The notes beneath the pieces are model-generated. The model had not been told where the DNA came from. It saw nothing but the letters and a program-made list of their open reading frames with translations, and did no database searches. Of a stretch of 64,000 nucleotides of DNA, positions 26,416 to 36,084 are shown in pieces (position 1 is the first letter of the stretch; each line of letters opens with the position of its first letter). The stretch comes from Bradyrhizobium sp. LTSP885 (GTDB lineage: Bacteria; Pseudomonadota; Alphaproteobacteria; Rhizobiales; Xanthobacteraceae). The DNA lies in NCBI RefSeq assembly GCF_000938305.1, contig NZ_JYMT01000010.1:155486-219485 (forward strand), in the 5' to 3' direction. The position numbers were made by a program, and so were the translations under genes.

Positions 26416-26457
26416 TTCACGTGAAATGTAACCCGACTCGCGTGATGCACTGCATCA
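26416..26457. promoter_or_regulatory. two palindromes upstream of the Wzc operon
   Basis: TTCACGTGAA (26416-26425) is a perfect 10-bp palindrome, and TGATGC-ACT-GCATCA (26443-26457) has perfect 6-bp arms. They lie about 135-175 bp before the wzc start, after the terminator of the previous gene, where the promoter of the EPS operon should be. They look like regulator sites; the regulator is unknown. Confidence 0.4.
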
Positions 26458-26590
26458 ATAGCCTTAGGCTTGCGGGCGCACTGTGCTAGTGTTGCGAGGG
26501 ACATTAGGCACGAAGATTGCTGGGAAGCGCGGAGTCGCGTTGGACGGTTTGCATTAGCGGCCTCCCGGATTGATTTCAGGAATACTTAAA

Positions 26591-28837
26591 ATGCTTAAGG
26601 TGCACAAATCGACCTCGGAGATAAATCAAGAATTCGTCGAAGTTGACAGTTCCTCATCTCAATCCCTGAGCTCCTATGTCAACATGGTCCGCCGCCAGTT
26701 TCCAACTGTGCTGGCCGTTGCGTCGGCGTGCATAATTCTGGCGCTGCTTTATCTTTTTACCGCAACGCCGGAATATACCTCGACCGCGTCGATGGTTATT
26801 GATTCCCGCAAGATCCAGCTTTTTCAGCAGCAGTCCGCGCTCGGCGACATCGCGCTAGATTCTGCAAGTGTTGAAACCCAAGTGGAGATCTTGAAGTCTG
26901 AGAATATTAGCCTCGCTGTGGTTCGCGATCTGCACCTGGTTGACGATCCCGAATTCACGGGTGGGGGTGGCGGTTTGCTTGGTGCAATCGTCGGATCGGT
27001 TGCCCGACTATTCTCATCGCCCACCCCTCAGTCTGAATACCAGCTGACGCGACGGGCTTTGGCGCGATTCGAAGGCAATAGAACTATCAAGCGGCTTGGT
27101 CAGACCTACGTCATGGAAGTTGGTTTCACGTCGCGGGACCCGGTTAAGGCGGGGATCGTCGCAAATGCTATCGCAGACGCGTATATAGTTGACCAGCTCG
27201 AAGCCAAATATCAGTCAACGCGGCGCGCCAGCGTGTGGCTGCAAGACCGCATCAAGGAGCTGAGGACACAAGCCTCTACCGCTCAAAGGGCAGTCGTCGA
27301 TTTCAAGACAGCCAACAAGATCGTAGACACTGGTGGAAGACTCATGAACGAACAGCAGCTGGCCGAGGTAAACAGCCAGCTCGTTCTTACGCACGCCGGG
27401 ACTGCAGAAGCTAAGGCGCGGCTCGACCGCATGAACGACATAGTCAGGCAGGAAATACCGGACGCGTCCGTCGCAGACGCTTTGAAGAACGAGACGATTG
27501 TAAAGCTCCGCGGACAATATGTCGACATGGCAGCGAAGGAGGCAATCTGGTCGGCGCGGTACGGTCGCGATCACATGGCCGCTGTCAACCTGCGCACCCA
27601 GATGACGGAGATCAAGAAGAACATCGTCGATGAGCTCAAGCGTATCCAAGAATCCTACAAGAGTGATTACGACATCGCGGTGACGCGCGAGGAGAGCATC
27701 AAGACGAGCCTGAACACGGTTGTGTCTGAATCGCAGCTAACGAACCAAGCGCAGGTGCAACTCAGAGAGTTTGAGAGCAATGCGCAATCATATCAGGCAA
27801 TGTACGATAACTTCCTGCAAAAATACATGGAATCCGTGCAGCAGCAGTCTTTCCCAATAACCGAAGCGCGTGTGATCAGCGCTGCCAGTACACCATTAGT
27901 CAAGACCTACCCGAAAAGTTTCGTCGTTCTTGCGGCCAGCCTCCTGGGAGGCATCCTGTTGGGGCTGGGCGCTGCCGTTGCCCGTGAGCTGACAGACAAT
28001 GTCTTTCGAACGACCTCCCAGGTTCAGGAGAAGCTGGGCGCAAATTGCCTTGCGATTCTGCCGGCTATTCTCCCGGAAGGGCAGCAACGCACGATCCTTG
28101 GAGCAAGGAGAACCGATAAGAATGTGCCTCTACTTCAGTATGTAGTGGAGCACCCCCTGTCGCGGTTTTCGGAAGCCATCCGCTCGTTAAAGGTCAGTCT
28201 GGATCTTAACTCAATCGTACGCGAGAACCGTGTCTTGGCAGTTACCTCCGCCTTGCCGAATGAGGGGAAGAGCACGGTATCAACCAATCTCGCGCAGCTG
28301 ATGGCGCACGGCGGGGCTCGTGTAGTTCTTGTCGATGCTGATCTTCGCAATCCGTCGCTATCGCGCGCCCTCGCGCCGGATGCAGAAGTGGGTCTGCTGG
28401 ACGTTATTGCTCAGAAGTTGCAATTAGAGGATGTACTAAAGATAGATGCGCAGACTGGGCTCGCCGTTCTACCCGTAGTCGCGACTTCGAAGCTATTGCA
28501 TACCAACGAAATACTAGCGTCAAAAAGGATGCACGACCTGATTGCGACTCTGCGATCAAAGTTCGACTATGTCGTGCTGGATCTGCCTCCGATGGCGCCC
28601 GTAGTTGATGTGCGTGTCACGTCAACTTTCGTTGATACGTACATTTTGGTCGTCGAATGGGGCAAGACGAAAATGGACGTTGTGATGCACAATCTCCGTA
28701 ACTCGCCCGAGATTCAAGACAAGATGTTGGGCGTGATTTTGAACAAGGCCGATACCAATCTCTTGTCGCGCTATGAATCTCATCAAGGCCGATACTATTA
28801 CCAGAAATACTATTCTAGATACGGCTATCTGGAATGA
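26591..28837 (+). CDS. Wzc-like polysaccharide co-polymerase and tyrosine kinase
   Basis: A 748-aa inner-membrane protein that sets chain length and, as a BY-kinase, autophosphorylates. ATG 26591 is used; a TTG at 26570 is in frame. The N-terminal Wzz domain has its first helix at about residues 35-55 and a second near 440. The periplasmic coiled coils lie between them. The kinase shows Walker A NEGKST (about 555), Walker A' LVDADLR (about 580) and Walker B YVVLDLPP (about 660). The C-terminus has the Tyr cluster RYYYQKYYSRYGY. It heads a seven-gene operon. Confidence 0.95.
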   Translation: MLKVHKSTSEINQEFVEVDSSSSQSLSSYVNMVRRQFPTVLAVASACIILALLYLFTATPEYTSTASMVIDSRKIQLFQQQSALGDIALDSASVETQVEILKSENISLAVVRDLHLVDDPEFTGGGGGLLGAIVGSVARLFSSPTPQSEYQLTRRALARFEGNRTIKRLGQTYVMEVGFTSRDPVKAGIVANAIADAYIVDQLEAKYQSTRRASVWLQDRIKELRTQASTAQRAVVDFKTANKIVDTGGRLMNEQQLAEVNSQLVLTHAGTAEAKARLDRMNDIVRQEIPDASVADALKNETIVKLRGQYVDMAAKEAIWSARYGRDHMAAVNLRTQMTEIKKNIVDELKRIQESYKSDYDIAVTREESIKTSLNTVVSESQLTNQAQVQLREFESNAQSYQAMYDNFLQKYMESVQQQSFPITEARVISAASTPLVKTYPKSFVVLAASLLGGILLGLGAAVARELTDNVFRTTSQVQEKLGANCLAILPAILPEGQQRTILGARRTDKNVPLLQYVVEHPLSRFSEAIRSLKVSLDLNSIVRENRVLAVTSALPNEGKSTVSTNLAQLMAHGGARVVLVDADLRNPSLSRALAPDAEVGLLDVIAQKLQLEDVLKIDAQTGLAVLPVVATSKLLHTNEILASKRMHDLIATLRSKFDYVVLDLPPMAPVVDVRVTSTFVDTYILVVEWGKTKMDVVMHNLRNSPEIQDKMLGVILNKADTNLLSRYESHQGRYYYQKYYSRYGYLE

Positions 28838-29598
28838 TATGGCCTAGGCTGCGTCACTCGATACTTCGCTTCGTACTGCTGGCGTTGGGTACGTTAGGGG
28901 TGCTTTGGTCGACGTACTTGCTGCGGGATCTTTGGTTGCAGCGAGGCATGCTTGAGGTGGCGGACCGCCTGGTCCGAGGCGACACTTTTCGGTCGCGCGA
29001 TTTGGGTCCGATTCTTTTACAACTCCGGTCCGACAGAGCTGTCGATGCGCTTAGTCCGAGAATTGCGAGAGCACGGGCGGTCGTTTTTCTCTATCTTGCG
29101 GAGCTTGACGGAGTTCAAGTTAGTCCTGAAGGAAGTGATGGGAAGCTTCTGGCTTGGGATGCCGTCAATCGGTCATTATCGCTAACCCCCCAAGACGCAT
29201 TTTTCTGGGTGCATCGTTATCTGCTTTGGAACGCGATCAGCGGATTTTCTTCTGAGAGTGTCGCTCTGCTTGAAGAGTCCTATAACGTGGGTCCAAGGGA
29301 GGGATGGATTGCCATCCTCCGCAATCGGCGAGCGCTGGCGGTCTTGAGCCAGATGGATGAACCCAGTCAGCAGCTCGTTGTCCTGGAGTTTGCAGCGCTG
29401 GTAGATGCAGGTCTTATTGACGCAGCTGAAGCAACCTTAACCGGAACGGGCTGGATATATCGCGAACGACTGCTTGCGTCCCTAGACAAAGTTGCGCTTC
29501 CTGCGCGCGAAGCGTTCGCAAAAACCTTGGTCGACCATGGAGTAAAGGTGCTCGTACCAGGAGTTCCGATGTCAGATCAACCTTGGCGCCGCAATTGA
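28834..29598 (+). CDS. membrane-anchored hypothetical protein of EPS operon
   Basis: A 254-aa protein that overlaps wzc by 4 bp (ATGA), so it is coupled to it. One N-terminal transmembrane helix (SILRFVLLALGTLGVLWSTY) is followed by an all-helical periplasmic domain of TPR-like length, with AVNRSLSLTPQDAFFWVHRYLLWNAI and VALLEESYNVGPREGWIAILRNRRALA. It resembles the smaller protein at 15910-16572. The coupling suggests a role in polymer length control or export; this is inference. Confidence 0.75.
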   Translation: MIWPRLRHSILRFVLLALGTLGVLWSTYLLRDLWLQRGMLEVADRLVRGDTFRSRDLGPILLQLRSDRAVDALSPRIARARAVVFLYLAELDGVQVSPEGSDGKLLAWDAVNRSLSLTPQDAFFWVHRYLLWNAISGFSSESVALLEESYNVGPREGWIAILRNRRALAVLSQMDEPSQQLVVLEFAALVDAGLIDAAEATLTGTGWIYRERLLASLDKVALPAREAFAKTLVDHGVKVLVPGVPMSDQPWRRN

Positions 29599-30009
29599 AT
29601 GTCTATGCATTGTCCGATCTCCTACAGCAATCATCTAGTTCGAGCGTTGCTCTGTTTCGGCCTGCTTTTTGCGAGCGAGAATGCATTAGCCCAGGCTGAT
29701 CCAGGAAAATTCCGATTTCAACTGCAAGAACCCGCCGAGGACGCGGGCTCGGCTGCTGTTCGTGATGCCTTTAATCGACCGTGTCTGGAATCTGTGGGTG
29801 TTGCAAGTGCGCACGTCGTGAATCCAGATTTGATCGACCATTTGGTCAAGCTAGAAAATCGTTGCTCGCGAATGCTCAAGCTAAAGATCTGCTACTTTAC
29901 CGACGATCGATGTAAGACCCTCAACCTTGGTGCATATATGAAGGAAGAAGTTTTCCTCGGGGCGATGATGAAGGTGACACGGTTCAAGTTCTACATTTTT
30001 CAAAAGTGA
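29599..30009 (+). CDS. small secreted protein of EPS operon
   Basis: A 136-aa protein whose ATG directly follows the stop of the preceding gene. Signal peptide (VRALLCFGLLFASENALAQ). The mature domain has four cysteines (RPCLES, NRCSRM, KICYF, DRCKTL), so two disulfides are likely, in a C-x-fold with KLENRCSRMLKLKICYFTDD. Function unknown; operon position implies an EPS-related task. Confidence 0.7.
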   Translation: MSMHCPISYSNHLVRALLCFGLLFASENALAQADPGKFRFQLQEPAEDAGSAAVRDAFNRPCLESVGVASAHVVNPDLIDHLVKLENRCSRMLKLKICYFTDDRCKTLNLGAYMKEEVFLGAMMKVTRFKFYIFQK

Positions 30010-30064
30010 TTGGTAGTTGCCCTGTCGCTGGCGAGCCGCGTCCGAGATGCCGAGGTAGATCGAT

Positions 30065-31363
30065 ATGAAGAGAGAGATGCTGGCAAATAACGTCGCAAGT
30101 GCGGGCAGCATCTTTTGGCGGATTATTGGTCAATTGCTTTTGCCGCCAATTCTGCTTGCTTTGTGGGGGCCTGATCGGTACGGCGAGTGGATTTTTATAT
30201 CCTCTCTTCCAACGCTGCTTGCCGTTGCTGATCTGGGATTTGCTGACGCCGCTGCTTCGCAAATGACTATGGAGATCGCCAAAGGACAGCAGTTCGAAGC
30301 GGCGCGGATATTTCAGACCATCCTGGCGATGACCATCGTCTTATGCGTTGGCCTGATCGTTGCCGCAGTCCCGCTGCTCTATCTCGATCACTTTGAAATA
30401 GGGCGTGTTCAGCTGGACTCCGACGCCCTTTCAGCGACGTTCCTTATCGTCTGTTATTCCTCTCAATTGATACTCTCGAAGCTATTTCTCGCGTGCCTGC
30501 GGGCGGGTCGGCACTACGCCGAATCCACCCTGATCTATGATGCCATTCAGTTTCTTGAAGGCTTGGTCGTCCTCTGGGCGGCCTACGCTGGCAAGACGTT
30601 TTTTGTTTGTGCGCTTCTCTATGTCTGTATCCGAACCGTGATTGTAGCGTATCTCGTCTTGCTGATCGTGTGGCGGATGAGATGGCTGCCTTGGGGGCTT
30701 GGAGCGTTTGAGTGGGGCACTTTCCGCAGATTGCTCGCTCCGGCTCTCGCCGCCATGGCTATGCCGATTGCGCTTGCCATGAACTTTCAGGGTATGATCT
30801 GGATCGCGGGCAGCGCGATAGGTCCAGCGGCTGCCGCCATCCTTGCCACCGTGCGCACCGCAAGCCGTGTAGTGGTTCAGTTGGTCGGAATATTCAGCCG
30901 GGCCGCCATGCCGATCTATTCTGCCAGCGTCGCCGTCAATAATGAGCGCTCCCGTGAAATGATCGACCGCATTATGCGTGCACTGCTCGTGTTTCTCCTG
31001 CTTCCAGGTTGTGCCGTTTTTGGCTTGTTCGGAAGGCAGCTGGTGGAGCTCTGGACACATGGCCATGTCAATCCTGCGCCGCTGTTCGTCTGGTTGATTG
31101 CCATTGGCGCGCTGTTTCATGGCTGCTGGGCGTTCTCGGCGAACCTGTTGGTGTCGATCAACAGGCATGTCAGGTTCGGGTTTGCTCTGGCTGTCATCAC
31201 TTGCGTGTTTATCCCGATTGCATGGCCTGCGGCCAAGCTGTTCGGTCTGGAGGGGATCGCTGTTACTCTAATAGGACTTGAGCTGGCCACGCTGGCGGCT
31301 TTTGTTGCGCTAAGTGGTCAACCCAATCGGGTTCGCTATCAATTGTGGCCGTTGGTTCGATAG
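30065..31363 (+). CDS. Wzx-like flippase, MATE/polysaccharide exporter type
   Basis: A 432-aa polytopic protein with about twelve hydrophobic helices. The N-terminal stretch NNVASAGSIFWRIIGQLLLPPILLALWGPDRYGEW and the LADLGFADAAASQM block are typical of the Wzx/PST family, which flips undecaprenyl-linked repeat units to the periplasmic face. GAGGT precedes the ATG. It follows the Wzc and accessory genes and ends exactly where the GMC oxidoreductase starts. Confidence 0.88.
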   Translation: MKREMLANNVASAGSIFWRIIGQLLLPPILLALWGPDRYGEWIFISSLPTLLAVADLGFADAAASQMTMEIAKGQQFEAARIFQTILAMTIVLCVGLIVAAVPLLYLDHFEIGRVQLDSDALSATFLIVCYSSQLILSKLFLACLRAGRHYAESTLIYDAIQFLEGLVVLWAAYAGKTFFVCALLYVCIRTVIVAYLVLLIVWRMRWLPWGLGAFEWGTFRRLLAPALAAMAMPIALAMNFQGMIWIAGSAIGPAAAAILATVRTASRVVVQLVGIFSRAAMPIYSASVAVNNERSREMIDRIMRALLVFLLLPGCAVFGLFGRQLVELWTHGHVNPAPLFVWLIAIGALFHGCWAFSANLLVSINRHVRFGFALAVITCVFIPIAWPAAKLFGLEGIAVTLIGLELATLAAFVALSGQPNRVRYQLWPLVR

Positions 31364-32935
31364 TTGATAGTATCATCTGACCAGATCGAGCTGACGGGGC
31401 TCGCGCCTGACACCGTTATCGTGGGCGGAGGGGCGGTCGGGCTGTTGGCGGCCGTATATCTGGCGTCCCAGGGCGTAAGAGTTCTCGTGCTCGAGGCTGG
31501 CCCAGAGCAACTAGACCAGTCTTCGCAGTCGATTTTCCACGCCGCGGTGTCCCGTGGCCGCAAGCATTCGGGCTTGCACCAGGGGCGTTTCCGCGCGCTC
31601 GGCGGAACGACAAATTTCTGGGGCGGGCAGCTGGTTCGTTTCGACCGGACCGTATTCGCCGCGCGACCGTGGCTGGGCGATGCCGCTTGGCCGATCAATC
31701 TGGAAGATATCGAGCCATTCTACGCCGAGTGCGAAACGCTGCTGGGTCTGCCTGGCGAGCTAAACGACGATCGCACAGTGATAAGGAGGCTGCAAACTCC
31801 CTCGGAACACTGCGACGCTGATCTCGAATACTTCTTCACACGTTGGCTGACCGAGAAAAACTTTCGATACCGCTTCGCCCGGTCTCTCGAAAGCAATCCG
31901 AACATAACCGTGATCACCGATGCGCCGGTGACAAGCTTGAGGATGCATTCCGGCAAGGCTGATGTCGCCGCCGTTACAATTGGCCTTGGTCCGAAGGCAG
32001 TCGATGTTCCTGCCCGTCACGTTGTCCTGGCCAACGGAACGGTCGAGCTGGTGCGCCTGCTGCTGCATCAAACGACGGATGGCGAGGCACCGCCGTGGGC
32101 TGGCAATCGGTGGCTGGGGCATGGCTTCATGGACCATCTGGAGGGCACTATCGCGAGCATCGTGCCTCTCGACAAAAAGCTGTTCCGGAACTTGTTCGAT
32201 AACGTCTTCCTGCAGGGAATGAAACTTCAGCCGCGCCTGAAAATATCTGAGCAGCGCCAACTCAGGGACGAACTGCTCGGCGCGGCCATCCACGTTAAAT
32301 TCGAGGCGCAGGAGCATGTGCAGAATGCCAAGATATTCCTGGCCGGCCTACTAAAAGGACGTCTGTCCAATCCCAAAAAGATCACGTCCGAGATCTGGGC
32401 TGCTGCACGTCTCGGAGTGCCGATGGCCTGGCACTATCTGGTCAACCAGCGAATCTGGTCGCCGATGAATGGCAACATCCAGCTGCGTGTCATGCTTGAG
32501 CAAGTTCCCTTGGCGGACAGCACGATCAAGCTCTCGGAAGCGCTGGACAAATATGGAATGCGCGTCGCTGAGTTGACGTGGGCGGTCTCAGGCGAAGTCG
32601 AAGTCAGGACTATTCAGGCCGCTGCGGCGCTGGCGAAGCAATATTTCGAGAGTCGCGGAATTGCTCAAGTCACCATTCCGGATCAGGTCTTGGCCGGTGG
32701 CCCCGAGCTGCTTGCCTCGTTCGTGGACACGTTCCATCACATGGGCGGAGCTCGAATGGGCACTTCCGAATCCAACGGCGTGGTTGACCCGATAGGCCGC
32801 GTCTTCGGTTGCAATAACCTCTATGTCATGGGCGCCGCCGTATTCCCCGCATCTGGCTTTGCCAACCCGACTTTCACGGCCATGGCGCTGGCGCTTCGCA
32901 CCGCCGAGGTGATCAGGCAGCAGGTACAGCAATGA
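31364..32935 (+). CDS. GMC-family FAD oxidoreductase
   Basis: A 523-aa flavoprotein. It starts with a TTG directly after the flippase stop codon. The FAD-binding dinucleotide motif TVIVGGGAVGLLAAVYLASQ is followed by LEAGPE, and GTTNFWGGQLVRF is the GMC second signature. The C-terminal domain HHMGGARMGTSESNGVVDP and ASGFANPTFTAMALALR carry the usual His and Asn active-site pair. The enzyme oxidises an alcohol, probably of a sugar or lipid-linked sugar. It overlaps the aldo/keto reductase by 4 bp, which suggests a paired redox step. Rare in EPS operons as far as I know. Confidence 0.9.
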   Translation: MIVSSDQIELTGLAPDTVIVGGGAVGLLAAVYLASQGVRVLVLEAGPEQLDQSSQSIFHAAVSRGRKHSGLHQGRFRALGGTTNFWGGQLVRFDRTVFAARPWLGDAAWPINLEDIEPFYAECETLLGLPGELNDDRTVIRRLQTPSEHCDADLEYFFTRWLTEKNFRYRFARSLESNPNITVITDAPVTSLRMHSGKADVAAVTIGLGPKAVDVPARHVVLANGTVELVRLLLHQTTDGEAPPWAGNRWLGHGFMDHLEGTIASIVPLDKKLFRNLFDNVFLQGMKLQPRLKISEQRQLRDELLGAAIHVKFEAQEHVQNAKIFLAGLLKGRLSNPKKITSEIWAAARLGVPMAWHYLVNQRIWSPMNGNIQLRVMLEQVPLADSTIKLSEALDKYGMRVAELTWAVSGEVEVRTIQAAAALAKQYFESRGIAQVTIPDQVLAGGPELLASFVDTFHHMGGARMGTSESNGVVDPIGRVFGCNNLYVMGAAVFPASGFANPTFTAMALALRTAEVIRQQVQQ

Positions 32936-33939
32936 CTTCCACGACGGGCGGAACAGGACGAGCACTGGAGCAGATCGGCTTTGGATGCTCGCACATAACG
33001 GGTGGGTTCGAGGCACGCACAAATGTGCGCCTGCTGCGGCGAGCCTATGATCTCGGGCTAAGGCACTTCGACACCGCCCCGATGTACGGCCACGGTACGT
33101 CTGAGGAAGTCCTGGGCGCCGCCTTTCGGGGCGAGCGGCACAATGTGGTCATCGCGACCAAGGTCGGCATTCCGCATGGCGAGCTGAACCCGAGGAGGCA
33201 ACTGCTTCGCCTGATTGCCACCCCGCTTCGTCGATGGACCCCGGGCCTGTCGAAACTGGCGGCCAGGCGGATTTATTCAGCGCCGGCCCAGACGGACTTC
33301 TCGCCCTCATTCGTCGATCGATCGATTGAGAAGTCACTGAAGAAGCTGCAAACCGATTACATCGATCTGCTGCTGCTTCACGAAGTCCGGCCGGCTGATA
33401 TCTCTCAGGAACTGCTTGCCAAGCTGCAGGCGCTGGTCCGGGAGGGAAAGGTGCGCCGGCTCGGTATTGGGACCAGCATCGAAAGCATGAAGCACATCAG
33501 GGAGGCGGGCCTTGAGTTCGAGGTCTATCAGCGGCCCTGGTCGGTCTTCGTGCCGGATGAGGAGTTATTCGCTGATCGATATCAAATATTTCATGGAAGC
33601 ATTCTTGGTGCGATGCGAGCCGTCGGCGAGAAGCTTCGTGGGGACGCAGAGTCCCGGAAGCGGCTGGAGGGTCTCTGCGGGCTCGAAATCCGATCTTCCG
33701 ACGATATCGCCAAAGTTCTGCTGTTGGCTGCGATTTCGGCGAACCCCCGGGGGCTGGTTCTGTTCAGCTCGCGGAGCAAGCACAGGGTCACGTCCTATCT
33801 GAAGTTTGCGCAAGGCGCGGGCACCGGGCCTGATCTGCTGCGCGCGCTTCGAAGCTGGCTTGGCGTGTCGGACATCGTGCCGTCGCGCGGTGCAGCTTCC
33901 CGTTTAGAAACTGAAAATCAAGAAGTTGACGATGGTTGA
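32932..33939 (+). CDS. aldo/keto reductase
   Basis: A 335-aa NADPH-type reductase of a TIM-barrel fold. The catalytic tetrad is visible: D47 (RHFDTAPMYG), Y52, K77 (VIATKVG) and H150 (DLLLLHEV). It is coupled by a 4-bp overlap to the GMC oxidoreductase and by an 8-bp overlap to the following glycosyltransferase. A plausible joint job is oxidation of a sugar hydroxyl to a ketone and stereospecific reduction, or reverse. This is inference. Confidence 0.9.
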   Translation: MTSTTGGTGRALEQIGFGCSHITGGFEARTNVRLLRRAYDLGLRHFDTAPMYGHGTSEEVLGAAFRGERHNVVIATKVGIPHGELNPRRQLLRLIATPLRRWTPGLSKLAARRIYSAPAQTDFSPSFVDRSIEKSLKKLQTDYIDLLLLHEVRPADISQELLAKLQALVREGKVRRLGIGTSIESMKHIREAGLEFEVYQRPWSVFVPDEELFADRYQIFHGSILGAMRAVGEKLRGDAESRKRLEGLCGLEIRSSDDIAKVLLLAAISANPRGLVLFSSRSKHRVTSYLKFAQGAGTGPDLLRALRSWLGVSDIVPSRGAASRLETENQEVDDG

Positions 33940-35107
33940 AAACGCAAGCAACGGGCCGCCAGCCTACGACCGCATTTATGTTTACGCCGCGCGTGACCCG
34001 ATCCATTATTCGGGGTCACCCTACTACTTCATGCAGAATCTGCGCGAGGTGATCGGGGATTGCGACGGTTCGATCATCCGGCCGATTCCCCTCAAAAGAA
34101 TCAGTGAAATCCCGTTCACCTATCTGCGCTGGGGGCTCAAAACCGGGACTTTTGAAAAGTCCGCGTTCTTCTTTTCGAATGAGTATCACGAGGCCAGTGT
34201 TCGGGGCGTGCCGATCAGCATCTCGAAGGACACCGGGATCATCAGTTTCACCAGTTTGATGGCGCGCTCGTTGTGGCGCGCGATCGACGACGTCGATGAT
34301 TGCCGCCTGTACGTCTATCGAGACGCCACATACATCCAGCTCCTTGAGCAGTTCAAATACGCGCGGACGTTAACGGCGGGAGGCCGGCAAGAGCTGATCG
34401 AGAACGAAACCAGATTGTACGCGCGGGCGCGCCGCGTGTTCGTCTACGATCAGGTGATCCGAGGTGTTCTGGTCGAGCGGTACGGCGTGGACGAGAAAAA
34501 GATCTACGTGACGGGGCGTGGACTGAACATGTCGCGGCCAGATTTTGAACTCGCCTGCAGGATGCGGGAAGCTCGCCGCGCGCGGTCCGATGACCGAATT
34601 GTCTTGACTATCGTCGGTCGGGACGCCGTGCGGAAGGGGGTTTTGCAGATCATCGAGGCCATCGATACGCTTTCCGCTGCCGAGCAAGGCCGGATCCGGT
34701 TGCGTGTTGTCGGTCCCGATCGGAGCTTGATCCCCGCCCGCGGTTATGTCGAGGCACTCGGCTTCGTGTCGAGCAAGCGCAAGCTGCTGGAGATCCTCGC
34801 GAGCACGGATGTCGGCGTGCTGATGTCGTCGGCGGAGGGAGGTGTCCCCGGCAGTCTTCGGGAGTTTACCTGCCTCGGCATCCCCTGCTGGGTCGCCTGG
34901 CTTCCACAATATGAAGGTGGGTTGAACGAGCAGCTGGTTTTCAAGGAGCAGTTTCCGCTCGAGAAGAGGAACATGGCGCAGACGCTGCGAGATATTCTGT
35001 CGCATTCGATGGACGACCTTGTCCGGAAGGGAATGGCGGGTTTTGGGTACGTCGGATGGCGGGATCAAGCGGCCGCGGTTTACGGATACATGCAACTCGA
35101 CCGGTGA
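33932..35107 (+). CDS. glycosyltransferase, GT4-like
   Basis: A 391-aa glycosyltransferase with two Rossmann-like halves. ATG 33932 is preferred over the TTG at 33926. The C-terminal half holds the GT-B features: LTIVGRDAVRKGVLQIIEAIDTL, then GYVEALGFVSSKRKLLEIL and STDVGVLMSSAEGGVPGSLREF, where the E-G-x-P-x-S-L-x-E region replaces the usual E-x7-E. Last gene of the operon. Donor and acceptor unknown. Confidence 0.82.
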   Translation: MVENASNGPPAYDRIYVYAARDPIHYSGSPYYFMQNLREVIGDCDGSIIRPIPLKRISEIPFTYLRWGLKTGTFEKSAFFFSNEYHEASVRGVPISISKDTGIISFTSLMARSLWRAIDDVDDCRLYVYRDATYIQLLEQFKYARTLTAGGRQELIENETRLYARARRVFVYDQVIRGVLVERYGVDEKKIYVTGRGLNMSRPDFELACRMREARRARSDDRIVLTIVGRDAVRKGVLQIIEAIDTLSAAEQGRIRLRVVGPDRSLIPARGYVEALGFVSSKRKLLEILASTDVGVLMSSAEGGVPGSLREFTCLGIPCWVAWLPQYEGGLNEQLVFKEQFPLEKRNMAQTLRDILSHSMDDLVRKGMAGFGYVGWRDQAAAVYGYMQLDR

Positions 35108-35230
35108 TGGGACGAGCCTTGAGTTCGCCCGCGGCGTCGATCCAGAGATGCGCGGGACGCCGGCGACTTCAATTGCACCCTATAGAAGCGCGTTGCAGGA
35201 AGCGCGTAAACGGTTTCCGCTTCGACATCG

Positions 35231-35893
35231 CTAACGAACGTCCGAATAGGCCAGTTCGAGATTGTCTCGACACAGCTGCGAGTCGAAATCCCGCCGTTTG
35301 CGAAACTCGGCCATTCGACCATGCATTGCAACGAGCTCGGCGAACTGCTCGATCACACGGTAGTCCCGACCCGCATAGTCGTCGACCAGGAGCCTGGTTG
35401 CGGTATCGATCCGCAACAGGCTCTCAAGCGCGCAGGCAATCCGGAACCGGCCGTCAACCAGGATCAGGTCGGGTATTTCCGTGAGCACCTTCCACGGTGC
35501 CTGCGGCAAGCTCTTCCACCGCGCGATCCTTGCCGGCGTGGGGTGGTCAAAGATCGGATAACCCCAGTCCCTTGTTGCTCCGATTTGCGGCGTCAGGATC
35601 GAGATCTCGGCGTCCGTCTTGGGCAGCGCCGCTTGCACGGTTCTGGCGAAGATCGCGTCCGGCTCGACGCTGACCAATCGAGCTACGTGCTTGGCGGCCA
35701 TTATTGTCGAGCCTCCGCTGCCGTATTCGAGATAAATCCGGCTGCTGCTTATGGCGGTGGTGAAGAACTCGAGGCCACCCTGGTCAAAATCAGCAACGGA
35801 GCTAACTGAATAACCAACGAGATGCTTCCGCAGGACATAGCGGCCAGCGCGATAGAAATAGTGAAGCGGATTCAATTTGCTCTGGCGTTCCAC
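35231..35893 (-). CDS. Rossmann-fold protein, possible methyltransferase
   Basis: A 220-aa protein. The segment SSSRIYLEYGSGGSTIMAAKHV with the following RLVSVEPDAIFARTVQAAL looks like an AdoMet-type glycine loop and acidic residue, and EIPDLILVDGRFRIACALESLL fits motif III/IV of a Rossmann fold. It is thus perhaps a divergent class I methyltransferase, but key motifs are non-standard. It lies alone, convergent with the GT4 operon. It probably modifies the EPS. Moderate confidence. Confidence 0.65.
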   Translation of the reverse strand: MERQSKLNPLHYFYRAGRYVLRKHLVGYSVSSVADFDQGGLEFFTTAISSSRIYLEYGSGGSTIMAAKHVARLVSVEPDAIFARTVQAALPKTDAEISILTPQIGATRDWGYPIFDHPTPARIARWKSLPQAPWKVLTEIPDLILVDGRFRIACALESLLRIDTATRLLVDDYAGRDYRVIEQFAELVAMHGRMAEFRKRRDFDSQLCRDNLELAYSDVR

Positions 35894-36084
35894 GACTTCG
35901 GACCTAGGTTGTCAGGGCAGACAATGGTTCTTCTCAAGCGTGCGTCCTAATCACCGTTCGACAACAACGCCGGTACTTGACCATCTCACATCGGCATAGG
36001 CCGGCTCGATCGCATTTGACAAAGCCGTTGGCCGGCGCACAATGGTCTTCAATTATTTCACTTTCAACCTAGGTTAGTATTTTT

